Origin: Burkholderia ubonensis subsp. mesacidophila
Lineage (GTDB): Bacteria > Pseudomonadota > Gammaproteobacteria > Burkholderiales > Burkholderiaceae
Assembly (NCBI RefSeq): GCF_002097715.1
Contig: NZ_CP020737.1
Span: forward strand, 2,232,001 to 2,296,000
Length of the DNA stretch: 64,000 nucleotides
Direction of reading: 5' to 3'
In this document: positions 37,275 to 49,144 of the stretch, piece by piece
How positions within the stretch are numbered: the first letter of the stretch is position 1
Layout of the letters: the number at the start of each line of letters is the position of its first letter
Program-made: the position numbers and the translations under genes
Notes under the pieces: generated by a model
The model's input: the letters and a program-made list of their open reading frames with translations, nothing else
Databases searched by the model: none
Told to the model about the DNA's origin: nothing

Positions 37275-39224
37275 CTATTTCTCGGGCGCGCCATTCATGA
37301 TCCAATTGACAAGGAGATCGTAGGATTCGCGCCCAACGGGCATCGCGCTCGCCTGGGTCGGCGGCCCGGACAGGTCGAAACCGCTCTGAAGACCACCACC
37401 GTGGCCCTCGAGTCCAGCGGGCTTCTGCAACAACGGGCTCGCGTTGATGTCGGTAAAGTTGATGCGGCTGCGGATGTTCTGATACAGGCCGACAGGATCC
37501 TGGTAGTTGAGCGGGGGAATCAGCCCGGAAAGCGGGGGCAATCCATGACATGACAGACAGCGCGGGTTGGTCTGCGTGCCCTGCAGGACGGCGAGGATAT
37601 CAGCCAGGCGGAGCTGGCTCGGATCAGTGACCCCGGAGCCGTTGACGCTGATTCTCAACTGCGCCGGCGCGCTTGTTGCCGTGCCGCGACTCACGACGAG
37701 CTGCAACACGTAAAGCCCTGTCCCACCCGGCGTAAAGATGGGTGAAGGACTGTTGGCATCGCTCAGCACTCCACCGGCCGGACCGCCGACAATGGTCCAG
37801 CGAAAAGTGTCCGCGAACCTGCTGTCCGCGGCGCTCAACCGGGTCGGGCCTGAATTGACCGCCCGGTCCGGCCCGGGATCGGCGATCGGCCGCCCGGGCT
37901 GCAGAACCGCACCACTTGCATCCCGTACGACCTGGGCGTTTGGCGGCGACTCGAGAAAACTGGCGAGCAATTCAGGTTCGCCCGACTTCCAGAAGTTGTC
38001 GTAGACGATCCTGGCCAGTGGCATCGTTCCGCGATCGATCACGTCGTGCTTGATCAGCTGCTGGTACGTCACGAAACCCTTGAAATCGTCGAAGTCGATT
38101 TCGTCGCTGACCTTGCTTCCGCGCAGCATGTGGCACGCACGACACGATTGCGCGACGACGTTGCGGTACAGCGCTCCCTGGCCCGCGTTTGACCAGGTCT
38201 GAGGAAGATACGAATCCAGATAGGTGGCGGCGGGCAAACCGTTGCCGCCGTATGCGTTCCGTATCAGCATGGCTGGCTTGCCCTGCCATTCGCTGGAGTT
38301 GGCCTGGCGATTGAACACCGGATAATCCGGGCAATTGGTTTGCCCGGCGGGCGCGCCCGCGGCCACCGGATAAGTGCATAGCACCAACTTGTTCATCGCC
38401 TTCAGGATTGCTTCGTAGTCCACACGCGTATGTCCCGACATGGTGGAAAAATCGAAGCTCCCTACTTCAAACGGCTGCAGCCGGGCCTGTGCGTCACCGT
38501 CGGCTTGGGACTGCGCGTACTGCACGTGACCGAACACGGGATTTCCGTTCATATCCCGTGTGAGCGCGTCGGCGCGTCCGCCATGGCACGAGAAGCAGAC
38601 GGCAGGCATCGCCTTGCGGCCACGTCCATCCATATCGATCGTCAGCTGCCGCTGCCCGGTGACGGGATCGAAATTGTAGAACTTCGCAAACGGCACACCG
38701 CCGTTAGGACCCGGACTGAATTCAATGGCGTTGTAATGGATGCGCCAGCGCGCATCGCTCAGTACCGCAGCGTCCATGCTCAGGCTCGAGAAACCGTACG
38801 ATCCGCCAGGACTGGTCAGGTAGTTCTCGACGAGAAATGCAATGCTCTGGCGAGCGGGATCGACCCGGGCAACCATACGGCGGCCGTAGCCGAGATCCCG
38901 AACGTCACCGAATACGGCGGTCATCTCCGTTCCCGTTCCGCTGCCGAAGCCGTTTGCCGCCTTCCACTTGTCCAACGTGTCCTTCGCGTTGGTCGGATCG
39001 ATCGCCGCATAGTAAGCCTGGGCGTAGGCGTCGGTATTGGTCTGGAACGAACCGTCAGGCTGCACCTGCGGGTTCGGGAACAGGAGGAACATGTCGGCTC
39101 CCGTCGGCGCGGCAATGGGCGGAGCCGCCGGAGACACGTCGTTGCTGCTCCCGCCGCTGCACCCCGCCAGCAGGAGCGCCGCCACCGCGAACACCGCGCA
39201 ACCGATGAGCCAATTTGAGCGCAT
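37275..39224 (-). CDS. three-haem lipoprotein cytochrome c with PKD-like domain
   Basis: A 649-residue envelope protein. The signal peptide ends in a lipobox LLAGC (Cys22), predicting lipid anchoring. Three CxxCH haem motifs are present: CFSCH (210-214), CRACH (361-365) and CLSCH (556-560). A PKD/Ig-like beta domain lies between haems 2 and 3 (about 445-530; ADPGPDRAVNSGPTRLSA). The N-terminal 200 residues are unassigned. Ten bases separate it from the upstream outer-membrane barrel gene. Role is probably electron transfer or a redox-linked enzyme at the outer membrane; the partner is unknown. Confidence 0.8.
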   Translation of the reverse strand: MRSNWLIGCAVFAVAALLLAGCSGGSSNDVSPAAPPIAAPTGADMFLLFPNPQVQPDGSFQTNTDAYAQAYYAAIDPTNAKDTLDKWKAANGFGSGTGTEMTAVFGDVRDLGYGRRMVARVDPARQSIAFLVENYLTSPGGSYGFSSLSMDAAVLSDARWRIHYNAIEFSPGPNGGVPFAKFYNFDPVTGQRQLTIDMDGRGRKAMPAVCFSCHGGRADALTRDMNGNPVFGHVQYAQSQADGDAQARLQPFEVGSFDFSTMSGHTRVDYEAILKAMNKLVLCTYPVAAGAPAGQTNCPDYPVFNRQANSSEWQGKPAMLIRNAYGGNGLPAATYLDSYLPQTWSNAGQGALYRNVVAQSCRACHMLRGSKVSDEIDFDDFKGFVTYQQLIKHDVIDRGTMPLARIVYDNFWKSGEPELLASFLESPPNAQVVRDASGAVLQPGRPIADPGPDRAVNSGPTRLSAADSRFADTFRWTIVGGPAGGVLSDANSPSPIFTPGGTGLYVLQLVVSRGTATSAPAQLRISVNGSGVTDPSQLRLADILAVLQGTQTNPRCLSCHGLPPLSGLIPPLNYQDPVGLYQNIRSRINFTDINASPLLQKPAGLEGHGGGLQSGFDLSGPPTQASAMPVGRESYDLLVNWIMNGAPEK

Positions 39225-39234
39225 GGCTATGTCC

Positions 39235-40377
39235 TCAGAAATGCATCTGGTAGGCGATCGTGAACTGGTTGTCGGTATAGGGTGAGTTGCCCGCGCCGAG
39301 GAAATTCGGTGTTGCAGTGGGCGTCGCGTGCGCATATCGCCAGGAAAAATCGAGCGAGCCTTTCTCGCCGACCGGGTAGCTATAGCCGATTGCGGCAAAC
39401 ACCGTCCTGGCTCTGGTTCGATAGCTGAAGAAATCGCTGCGGTTGAACGCGTCGTCCCGGACGAAAACCTCTGCGATATCGACATTTGCAAGCGACATCC
39501 GTCCTGACGAGACCGTATCGCCGAGATGGTATTCCGCGCTCACATAGAACGAGCCCGTTGCCACGGTCGCGTAATCAAGGTTGAGCCGTACCGCGTTGTC
39601 ACTGATGTCGAACACGGCGCTTTTCGCGTCGCGCCGATTGTGTGCAATGGATCCGGACAGCGTGATGCGATCCGTCAGCGGCTGCTCTATTGAAGCGCCG
39701 AAGGAATAGCGATAGCCCCTGCGCAGATCGGAACCGTACTCCTCTCCAGAGATGCGAGAAAACAGCGCGAGCGTCGGGCTAAAAAAAGACGACGAGTGAC
39801 GATAGCGGATCTCGCCGTGAAGACCGACAAACAGGCGCGACAATTTCGTATAGGTGCGCACGGCGTCGCCCCCGGCAAAGCCATTCAGCATGATTTGCCA
39901 CGAGCCGCTCAACGGAAGGAGAAAGACCTTGCTTGCGGTTGCACCGAGCGACTGGCTCGATAGCTTGTCTTCGGCAACGCGCGCGCGCGACACGTTATCG
40001 TCGTAGGTCAGGCCTGCGTTCACGGCGAGTCCAAGCGGCTGCCCGGAAGTGTCAGCGCGTTCCGGCAGTGAGGAACGCGAGTCGGACGTAGCGGCATTCG
40101 CTGCCGGCGCCGTCTGCGCGTCGGCAATCTGCCCGGTGTTCGTTTCCGGTGCGCCACACGCGTCCCGGCTCCCCGATACGCAATCCGCGGCGGTGCTGGT
40201 GGCGCCATCGTCAGCCGCCCCGGACCCGAGTCCTTGTGCATGCGCAGCGCTACTGACCGCAATTGCACCGAGAATCGCGCCGAGCATTGCGCCAAACGCC
40301 GTCCTGGAGTACCCAAGCACACAAGACGATCGCCGAACCGGGCAATTCGACGGGGCAACACTCCGAGAAATTCTCAT
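39235..40377 (-). CDS. putative outer-membrane beta-barrel protein
   Basis: A 380-residue protein with a long signal region ending AVSSAAHAQ (about residues 25-48) and a 60-residue Ala/Ser/Thr/Asp-rich linker. From residue 112 there is alternating amphipathic sequence typical of beta strands (GLAVNAGLTYDDNVSRAR, SFGASIEQPL), ending in aromatic F (FTIAYQMHF) as outer-membrane barrels do. The opening strand resembles surface-lipoprotein/beta-barrel DUF560-like or exopolysaccharide-type barrels. It is co-transcribed with the three-haem lipoprotein. Confidence 0.7.
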   Translation of the reverse strand: MRISRSVAPSNCPVRRSSCVLGYSRTAFGAMLGAILGAIAVSSAAHAQGLGSGAADDGATSTAADCVSGSRDACGAPETNTGQIADAQTAPAANAATSDSRSSLPERADTSGQPLGLAVNAGLTYDDNVSRARVAEDKLSSQSLGATASKVFLLPLSGSWQIMLNGFAGGDAVRTYTKLSRLFVGLHGEIRYRHSSSFFSPTLALFSRISGEEYGSDLRRGYRYSFGASIEQPLTDRITLSGSIAHNRRDAKSAVFDISDNAVRLNLDYATVATGSFYVSAEYHLGDTVSSGRMSLANVDIAEVFVRDDAFNRSDFFSYRTRARTVFAAIGYSYPVGEKGSLDFSWRYAHATPTATPNFLGAGNSPYTDNQFTIAYQMHF

Positions 40378-40467
40378 GGCGCTCCCCGGGCGAATTGCCT
40401 TCGCTTGGGTTAGACAGCAGTACGGCCTGTGGCGGAAAGCGCCGAGGGCTTCAAGGACGCATGGGCT

Positions 40468-40914
40468 TCAACCTGCCGTGTCGAGACCCCGAGGCGACCG
40501 CATCTGCTCTTGCGTTGAAACCCATTTTGCGTGCTCCTGGGATATCAGCCCTTCGATGCGATCCGCCAGCGTCGCCAATCGGTCTTCGGCGCCCGCATAC
40601 GGACCCGCCGACGCGAGATAGGTGTATTTTTCGTGCTTCAAGGATTCGCACGTCGAGCGGTAGGTAATCCAGTTGTGCTGATATTGATTGAGTTGCTGGA
40701 CACCTTCCAGGATCAACACGCACAGACCGAGTGTCGCGTTCACCTTCTGCCACTGTTCGACAGAGAGGATGGCGAGCAGCGGGATCACCGCGGCGGTAAC
40801 CATCTGGAGCAGTTTCAGCAATTTGTAGTGTCGCTGTGCCGAAAGGCTTTTATGGTCATACCATTTGATCTGATCTTCCAGACGGTCAAGCGTCACGGTC
40901 CGCTCGTCGCTCAT
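40468..40914 (-). CDS. DUF4231/SLATT-type two-TM membrane protein
   Basis: A 148-residue protein. The N-terminal helix RLEDQIKWYDHKSLSAQRHY is followed by two adjacent membrane helices (about residues 35-53, VTAAVIPLLAILS, and 60-78, VNATLGLCVLILEGVQQL). A C-terminal helical region with YRSTCESLKHEKY completes the SLATT pattern. SLATT proteins are proposed pore-forming or membrane-acting effectors in nucleotide-activated conflict systems. Here no SMODS nucleotidyltransferase or SLOG gene is present. It lies 90 bases upstream of the barrel gene on the same strand. Confidence 0.75.
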   Translation of the reverse strand: MSDERTVTLDRLEDQIKWYDHKSLSAQRHYKLLKLLQMVTAAVIPLLAILSVEQWQKVNATLGLCVLILEGVQQLNQYQHNWITYRSTCESLKHEKYTYLASAGPYAGAEDRLATLADRIEGLISQEHAKWVSTQEQMRSPRGLDTAG

Positions 40915-41499
40915 TCGCGCGCTCCGTTTATTGTGTTGATCCCGGAACTTGATCAGTACTCCGTCGGGTCCCGGCGACAGGTCATACGCACGAAGAATTC
41001 AGCGGGTATGGCTCCCGCCGGCACGACACGCAAACGCGTCACACGGTGACGTCAGTCGCTTTCGCTATCAGAGCATGCTGGTCATCATTTCGCCGGTCGG
41101 TCGCGGTGTACCGAATGCGGAATGCAAGTTGCAATTTCATTTGTCTAATTGGATCGACGATCGGATTCTTCGTTGTAGTAAGGCTAGTAACTCCAATCGG
41201 CCGATACAGCTAGCATTTTCCCGAGCGTCCAGCCAGTTTCCTTAGGCATCGATTTTGCCGGCATATTTTTTCAATGCGCTGACACATTGCTGACCAATGA
41301 GCGCGGATTCGATTCATGTTGGTGCAATGAAACGACATGCTATCGATGCGTTGCTGCAAGCGAAAAGGCAAATTGAAAGGGCTGAGTTCCGTGCAATACG
41401 GAACTCAGCCCTTGGGAGCCTGGCCTTCAACCGTCCAACTGTGCCGTGGTTTTCAAAGAAAAAACCAGCGCACCCGGAACGAGTTGGGAGCCGTCTAGA
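40915..41499. other. non-coding gap between the accessory segment and guaA
   Basis: These 585 bases are less GC-rich than the surroundings (for example CAAGTTGCAATTTCATTTG near 41125). I support no gene; the short frames have no ribosome site and atypical composition. The region should hold the SLATT gene promoter. It contains the perfect hairpin at 41377-41413. No integrase or att-like duplicate of the guaA end was found within the window. Confidence 0.4.
41377..41413. terminator. perfect 16-bp hairpin 87 bases past guaA
   Basis: Arms AAGGGCTGAGTTCCGT (41377-41392) and ACGGAACTCAGCCCTT (41398-41413) pair without mismatch around a 5-base loop GCAAT. Reading leftwards from guaA the stem is followed by TCAATTT, a weak T-tract. 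It is probably the guaA transcription terminator; a recombination-related site is an alternative given its place at the island edge. Confidence 0.6.
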
Positions 41500-43119
<1,620 letters not shown>

Positions 43120-43228
43120 GGCTGCGGACGGGATGAAGAACAAACGGATAAGAAAAGCAGCGCATCGCGCGCTGCGTCAAAAGCATGGACGGCGGCGTCG
43201 GGCGGAACGGGCGCGCGACGCACGGCGA

Positions 43229-43837
43229 TCATTCCTGCATCGGCGGGCGCTCGTCCAGCGCGACGTCGCCTGACGCCTTGCCGGGCGCGGCAGGCGCGCT
43301 GGACGGTGCAGACGCCGCTGCGGCGGGCGTTGCCGCCGGCGCCGCCGGACGGGCGACGACCGGCTCGACCCGCTGCGGCGAACCCGCCGCCGGCTCGGCC
43401 GATCGCTGCGCCACACGGCCTTCGAGCGTCTGCGCCCGCTCGCGCCGCCGCACGGCCGAAGCCAGCCGCACGCCGCCGAGACCGAGCACGAACAGCACGG
43501 CGCCGACCGCCGCGGACAGCAGCTGGCCGGCCGCCGCCAGCGCCGGACCGTGCGAGCCGATCGCCCACACGATCGTCAGCACGCCGGTCAGCCAGTTCAC
43601 GTGGCCGACCGTGCGCGCGACAGGCGCCGTCAGGTCGCCGTTGACCGCCGCATGCGCCGCGAGCCACGCAAGGCCGAGCAACGCGATGCCGAACGCCTGG
43701 CCAAGCATCGCCGGCTCGACGTTCGCAAGCTGCAGCGCGTTGAACAGCGCGTGCCACGGCGTCAGCACGAACAGCACGCCGAACGCCAGCAGCAGCACGG
43801 CATCGACGACCAGCACGGCTCGCAGCAGCGGTTTCAT
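43229..43837 (-). CDS. membrane protein of unknown function between guaB and guaA
   Basis: The protein has 202 residues. Four hydrophobic helices in the first 130 residues (AVLVVDAVLLLAFGVLF, AFGIALLGLAWLAAH, WLTGVLTIVWAIG, AAVGAVLFVLGLGGV) are followed by a 70-residue Pro/Ala-rich cytoplasmic tail with no fold expected. No family recognised. It lies 5 bases past the guaB stop and 109 bases before guaA, so it is co-transcribed with the GMP genes, though its link to them is unclear. Confidence 0.75.
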   Translation of the reverse strand: MKPLLRAVLVVDAVLLLAFGVLFVLTPWHALFNALQLANVEPAMLGQAFGIALLGLAWLAAHAAVNGDLTAPVARTVGHVNWLTGVLTIVWAIGSHGPALAAAGQLLSAAVGAVLFVLGLGGVRLASAVRRRERAQTLEGRVAQRSAEPAAGSPQRVEPVVARPAAPAATPAAAASAPSSAPAAPGKASGDVALDERPPMQE

Positions 43838-43842
43838 CGGCT

Positions 43843-45330
<1,488 letters not shown>

Positions 45331-45479
45331 TTATACGCGATGTGCGGCTGAATTTCACAACACGAACAATGGCTTAGCCGTTTTCAGGCGGTTGGGGCCC
45401 CGAATCGTTCGGATCGCCGTTCGAGTCGTTTTCGATCCGGTTTCGTTTTGGGTGCCGGCGCGTCCGCTCGCGCGGACCT

Positions 45480-46346
45480 TCACGCCAGCCCGGCCGCATG
45501 TGCGATCAGCCACGCGCCCGCCCCGACGGCCGCGCCGCCGCCGACCCGCGCCGCGCGAGCGCCGTGCGGCGCGACACGTTCGGCGGTGATGGCGGCCGCC
45601 ACCGCGGTCATCACGCGCAGGTCCATGATGCCGGCCGCGAGCGCGATCGCCATCAGGTTTGCGCAGCACGCGCCGCAACGGCAACCGGCGCGCAGGCCGT
45701 CCCGCCACGCGCTGCCTGCGCTCGCGGGCAGCGACGCGGCATGCGCCGCCCCACCCCGGCAACAGGCGAGCCGGCGCGCCTTCCACGCAGTGAACTGCAG
45801 TGCGCCCGCGAGCAGGACCACGACGCCCGCCAGAACGGGAAACGCTCGCGCCACGCCGGGCAGCCGCGCCGCAAGGCCGGCCAGCGCGACACCGGCCGGA
45901 TAGACGAATACGCCGAGCGCGCCCCATGCCGCGAAATAGCCGGCGCCGGCGAGCACGGTCAGCCATCCCGCGCGCGCGACGCCGGCCGCGCCGAGCGCCT
46001 GCCGGTAACGCCACAGGGTCGGCGCGAGCGAAGGCAGCATCATCGCCACCGTCATCGCGCCCCACATGCCGAGAAACGATGCCGTAGCGCCCGGCCACGT
46101 CTGTCCGCACGCCCGGCTCCACGCCATCGACACCGTCCAGCCGCCCGCCATCGGCACGCCGCCCATCGCCGCCATCGACGCCCCCTGCGCGATCGTCGCC
46201 GCCACGCCGACGGCGAACAGCGCGGCCAGCGCGCCGACGAACGCCCGCCGGGAAGCTCGCCCGCCCGCCACGGAAGGCGGCGAGGCGGCCGCCTCGCATC
46301 GACGGCCGCACCCGAATCCCGGCTCAGCGCTGGCCGTATTCGTCAT
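45480..46346 (-). CDS. DUF2182 integral membrane protein
   Basis: The 288 residues form about seven membrane helices. The DUF2182 features are W(G/A)MTVAMMLPSLAP in an early helix, FTAWKARRLACCR, and GLRAGCRCGACCANLMA, a Cys-rich loop suggesting metal binding. The start lies inside the end of the DUF899 gene (23-base overlap), so the two are translationally coupled. Function is unknown; the family is described as a predicted metal-binding membrane protein. Confidence 0.82.
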   Translation of the reverse strand: MTNTASAEPGFGCGRRCEAAASPPSVAGGRASRRAFVGALAALFAVGVAATIAQGASMAAMGGVPMAGGWTVSMAWSRACGQTWPGATASFLGMWGAMTVAMMLPSLAPTLWRYRQALGAAGVARAGWLTVLAGAGYFAAWGALGVFVYPAGVALAGLAARLPGVARAFPVLAGVVVLLAGALQFTAWKARRLACCRGGAAHAASLPASAGSAWRDGLRAGCRCGACCANLMAIALAAGIMDLRVMTAVAAAITAERVAPHGARAARVGGGAAVGAGAWLIAHAAGLA

Positions 46347-47088
46347 GGCGGCGCCACCAGACGCCCTGCTCGTTGCGCCCTTTCGGCGCGCGGTCGAGCC
46401 ACTGGTACATGCCCCACAGGCCGTCGAGCCCGCGCGCGTAGGTCGAATAAGTGTGATAGACCGCGCCGTCCTCGAGCACGAACGCGCTCATCCCGGGCCG
46501 GTCGAGCGAAAACGTGGCGGCATCGGTGCCGCAGGTGGCCGCGAACCGGGCGACGGGCTCCGGCGGCGGCGTCAGGTCCATCGCGTGGCCGGCGCGCCGG
46601 TAGTTGTATTCGAGGTCGCCCGTGCGCTGCTGCGCGTCGGTGAACGACACGTTGAAATCGAAGTTGAAGTCGCTGTCGACCGAGGACGCCCACGGGAATG
46701 TCCACCCCATCCGCCGCTTGTACGCGTGCAGCTTCGCGAGCGGCGCCCGCGACACCGCCATCAGCGTCACGTCGTGGTTCGCCAGATGGACGACGAAGCC
46801 GTCGAAGCCGTCCGCGATCGACGAGCACGACGGGCACCCGGCCTTGTAGTCGGGCCCGAACATGAAGTGATAGACGAGCAGTTGCGAGCGCCCGGCGAAC
46901 AGGTCTTCAAGCGTCGCGGGGCCGTCGTCGGTGTCGAACCGGTAGGCCTTGTCGACGCGCACCCACGGCAGCGCCTGACGCCGCCGCGCCAGCTCGTCGC
47001 CCTGCCGCGTCAGCGCCTTCTCGGCGTCGAGCAGCGCGAGCCGCGCCGCCAGCCATTCGTCGCGCGTTCCGGTGAGATGTGTGGCCAT
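46324..47088 (-). CDS. DUF899 thioredoxin-like protein
   Basis: The 254 residues have the DUF899 pattern: EWLAARLALLDAEKALTRQGDELARRR at the start, then ELF-type sequence LLVYHFMFGPDYKAGCPSCSS with a thioredoxin-like CPSC pair. MAVSRAPLAKLHAYKRRMGWTFPWASS and the terminal YGMYQWLDRAPKGR-like region follow. Reported family members are predicted dithiol-disulfide isomerases; activity is inferred. It overlaps the DUF2182 gene and diverges from a regulator across 129 bases. Confidence 0.88.
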   Translation of the reverse strand: MATHLTGTRDEWLAARLALLDAEKALTRQGDELARRRQALPWVRVDKAYRFDTDDGPATLEDLFAGRSQLLVYHFMFGPDYKAGCPSCSSIADGFDGFVVHLANHDVTLMAVSRAPLAKLHAYKRRMGWTFPWASSVDSDFNFDFNVSFTDAQQRTGDLEYNYRRAGHAMDLTPPPEPVARFAATCGTDAATFSLDRPGMSAFVLEDGAVYHTYSTYARGLDGLWGMYQWLDRAPKGRNEQGVWWRRHDEYGQR

Positions 47089-47217
47089 CGTGGGGCCCTC
47101 CTTTCGGTGTCCTGCATCGCATGGCCCGCGGCCGGCACGGCGTGCCGCGCGGGGGGTGTGGTGCTAGATTAGTGCCGGGCCACGAACGGCGGGAGTGACA
47201 AGTGTGTCGGGATTCGA

Positions 47218-48438
47218 ATGGATTCGCTGATTACGGCCGCGGCCCGCGCGCTCGCCGCGGGTGACCCGCTCGGCGCGCTGAACCGGGTCGCGCTGCGCGA
47301 CGACGCGCCCGCGCTCGCGCTGCGCGGCATCGCGATGGCGCAGCTCGGCGACTTCGAGCGCGCGAAGGCGCTGGTGCGCAGCGCGGCGCGCGCGTTCGGC
47401 CCGAAGGAGGTCGTGGCCCGCGCGCGCTGCGTCGTCGCGGAAGCCGAGATCGCGCTCGCGTCGCGCGAGCTCGGCTGGCCGACCCGCGCGCTCGACGCCG
47501 CGCGCGCCACGCTCGACGCGCACGGCGATCGCGTCAATGCCGCGCACGCACGCCACCTCGAAGTGCGCCGGCTGCTGCTGATCGGGCGCCTCGACGACGC
47601 CGAGCGCGCGCTCGCCGGCCTCGATCCGGCGCCGCTGCCGGCGGCGTCGCGCGCGGCCCACGAGCTCGTCGCCGCGGGCATCGCGATGCGGCGCGTCCGG
47701 CCCGGCGCCGCGCGCGCGGCGCTCGCCCGCGCACGCCAGGCCGCGCAGGACGCCGGGATTGCCGCGCTGACGGCCGAGATCGACTGCGCGCGCGGCATCC
47801 TCGACGCGCCGGCCGCCCGCCGAATCGCGCGCGGCGCCGCGCGGCTCCTGCTGCTCGACGAAGTGGAAGCGCTGCTGGCGTCGGACGCCGTGGTCGTGGA
47901 TGCGTGCCGCCATGTCGTGCGCGACACGCGCACGGCGATCCCGCTCACGCGGCGGCCGGTGCTGTTCGCGCTGGCGCGTGCGCTCGGCGAGGCGTGGCCG
48001 GCGGACGTGCCGAGAGACGCGCTCGTCGCCCACGCGTTTCGCGCGCGGCACGCGGACGAATCGCATCGCGCGCGCCTGCGCGTCGAGATCGGCCGGCTGC
48101 GCGCGATGCTCCGGCCGCTCGCGAACGTGACCGCGACCGCGCGCGGCTTCGCGCTCGAGCCGCACGGCGCGCGCGAGGTCGTCGTGCTCGCGCGCCCGGT
48201 CGACGAGAAGCATGCGGCGGTGCTCGCCCTCCTCGCCGACGGCGAAGCGTGGTCGAGCTCCGCGCTGGCCCTCGCGCTCGGCGCGAGCCAGCGCACCGTG
48301 CAGCGCGCGCTCGACACGCTCGCGGCGGCCGGAAAGGTGCAGACCTTCGGCCGCGGGCGGGCGCGCCGCTGGACGACGCCGTCCGTGCCGGGATTCGCGA
48401 CGACCTTGTTACTCCCCGCGCCGCTGCCGGGCGACTAG
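47218..48438 (+). CDS. helix-turn-helix protein with TPR-like helical N-terminus
   Basis: The 406 residues are extremely Ala/Arg-rich. The first 200 residues are helical repeats of TPR type (RGIAMAQLGDFERAKALVRSAARAFG). A middle domain follows, and a C-terminal winged helix lies near residues 335-385 (VLALLADGEAWSSSALALALG, ASQRTVQRALDTLAAAGKVQTFG). It is probably a transcription factor. The beta-propeller gene starts 38 bases past its stop, suggesting an operon, and the divergent DUF899-DUF2182 pair may be its target. Confidence 0.7.
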   Translation: MDSLITAAARALAAGDPLGALNRVALRDDAPALALRGIAMAQLGDFERAKALVRSAARAFGPKEVVARARCVVAEAEIALASRELGWPTRALDAARATLDAHGDRVNAAHARHLEVRRLLLIGRLDDAERALAGLDPAPLPAASRAAHELVAAGIAMRRVRPGAARAALARARQAAQDAGIAALTAEIDCARGILDAPAARRIARGAARLLLLDEVEALLASDAVVVDACRHVVRDTRTAIPLTRRPVLFALARALGEAWPADVPRDALVAHAFRARHADESHRARLRVEIGRLRAMLRPLANVTATARGFALEPHGAREVVVLARPVDEKHAAVLALLADGEAWSSSALALALGASQRTVQRALDTLAAAGKVQTFGRGRARRWTTPSVPGFATTLLLPAPLPGD

Positions 48439-48475
48439 GATGGCGTTACCGAACGACGAGGACGAGGACGGCGAC

Positions 48476-49144
48476 ATGAAACGATCCGCGGCAGACATCA
48501 TCCGTGAATACGGCCCCTTTCCGGGCGTCGACGGCGTGCACGGCGTCACGTTCGACGGCCGGCAGGTCTGGTTCGCGTCCGGCGACCGGCTGAACGCGCT
48601 CGATCCGGACAGCGGCGAGACGCTGCGCGCGCTCGACGTCGCCGCGCATGCGGGCACGGCCTTCGACGGCCGGCACCTGTTCCAGATCGTCGAGAACCGC
48701 ATCGAGAAGATCGATCCGCAGACCGGCCGCGTGCTCGCGACGATCCCCGCGCCCGGCGGCGGCGCCGATTCGGGCCTCGCGTGGGCCGAAGGGACGCTGT
48801 GGGTCGGCCAGTATCGCGAGCGGAAGATTCATCAGATCGATCCGCAGACCGGCGTGGTGCTGCGCACGATCGAGTCCAACCGCTTCGTCACCGGCGTGAC
48901 CTGGGTCGACGGCGAGCTGTGGCACGGCACCTGGGAAGGCGACGCCAGCGAGCTGCGGCGGGTCGATCCGCAATCGGGGCAGGTGCTCGAACGGCTCGAG
49001 ATGCCGCCGGGCGCCGGCGTGTCGGGGCTCGAATCCGACGGCGGCGACCGCTTCTTCTGCGGCGGCGGCAACAGCGGGACGATCCGCGTCGTACGCCGCC
49101 CCGCACACGGCACAACCGCGCCGGCCGATTCGACGGATCACTAG
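48476..49144 (+). CDS. YncE/Vgb-like beta-propeller protein
   Basis: A 222-residue cytoplasmic propeller. At least four similar blades are visible, each with a DG(R/E)xLW and IDPQTG pattern: VTFDGRQVWFAS/LDPDSGE, AFDGRHLFQI/IDPQTGR, AWAEGTLWVGQY/IDPQTGV, TWVDGELWHGTW/VDPQSGQ. It resembles virginiamycin-B-lyase-like and glutamine-cyclotransferase-like proteins without a clear active site. The ATG at 48476 follows GAGGACGAGG; an in-frame ATG at 48440 is an alternative. The final stop TAG lies in the first bases of the MITE-like element that follows. Confidence 0.75.
   Translation: MKRSAADIIREYGPFPGVDGVHGVTFDGRQVWFASGDRLNALDPDSGETLRALDVAAHAGTAFDGRHLFQIVENRIEKIDPQTGRVLATIPAPGGGADSGLAWAEGTLWVGQYRERKIHQIDPQTGVVLRTIESNRFVTGVTWVDGELWHGTWEGDASELRRVDPQSGQVLERLEMPPGAGVSGLESDGGDRFFCGGGNSGTIRVVRRPAHGTTAPADSTDH

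Noticed and set aside
40949..41245. 98-residue rightward frame before guaA
   Set aside because: No ribosome site, overlaps the region upstream of SLATT, no recognisable sequence.
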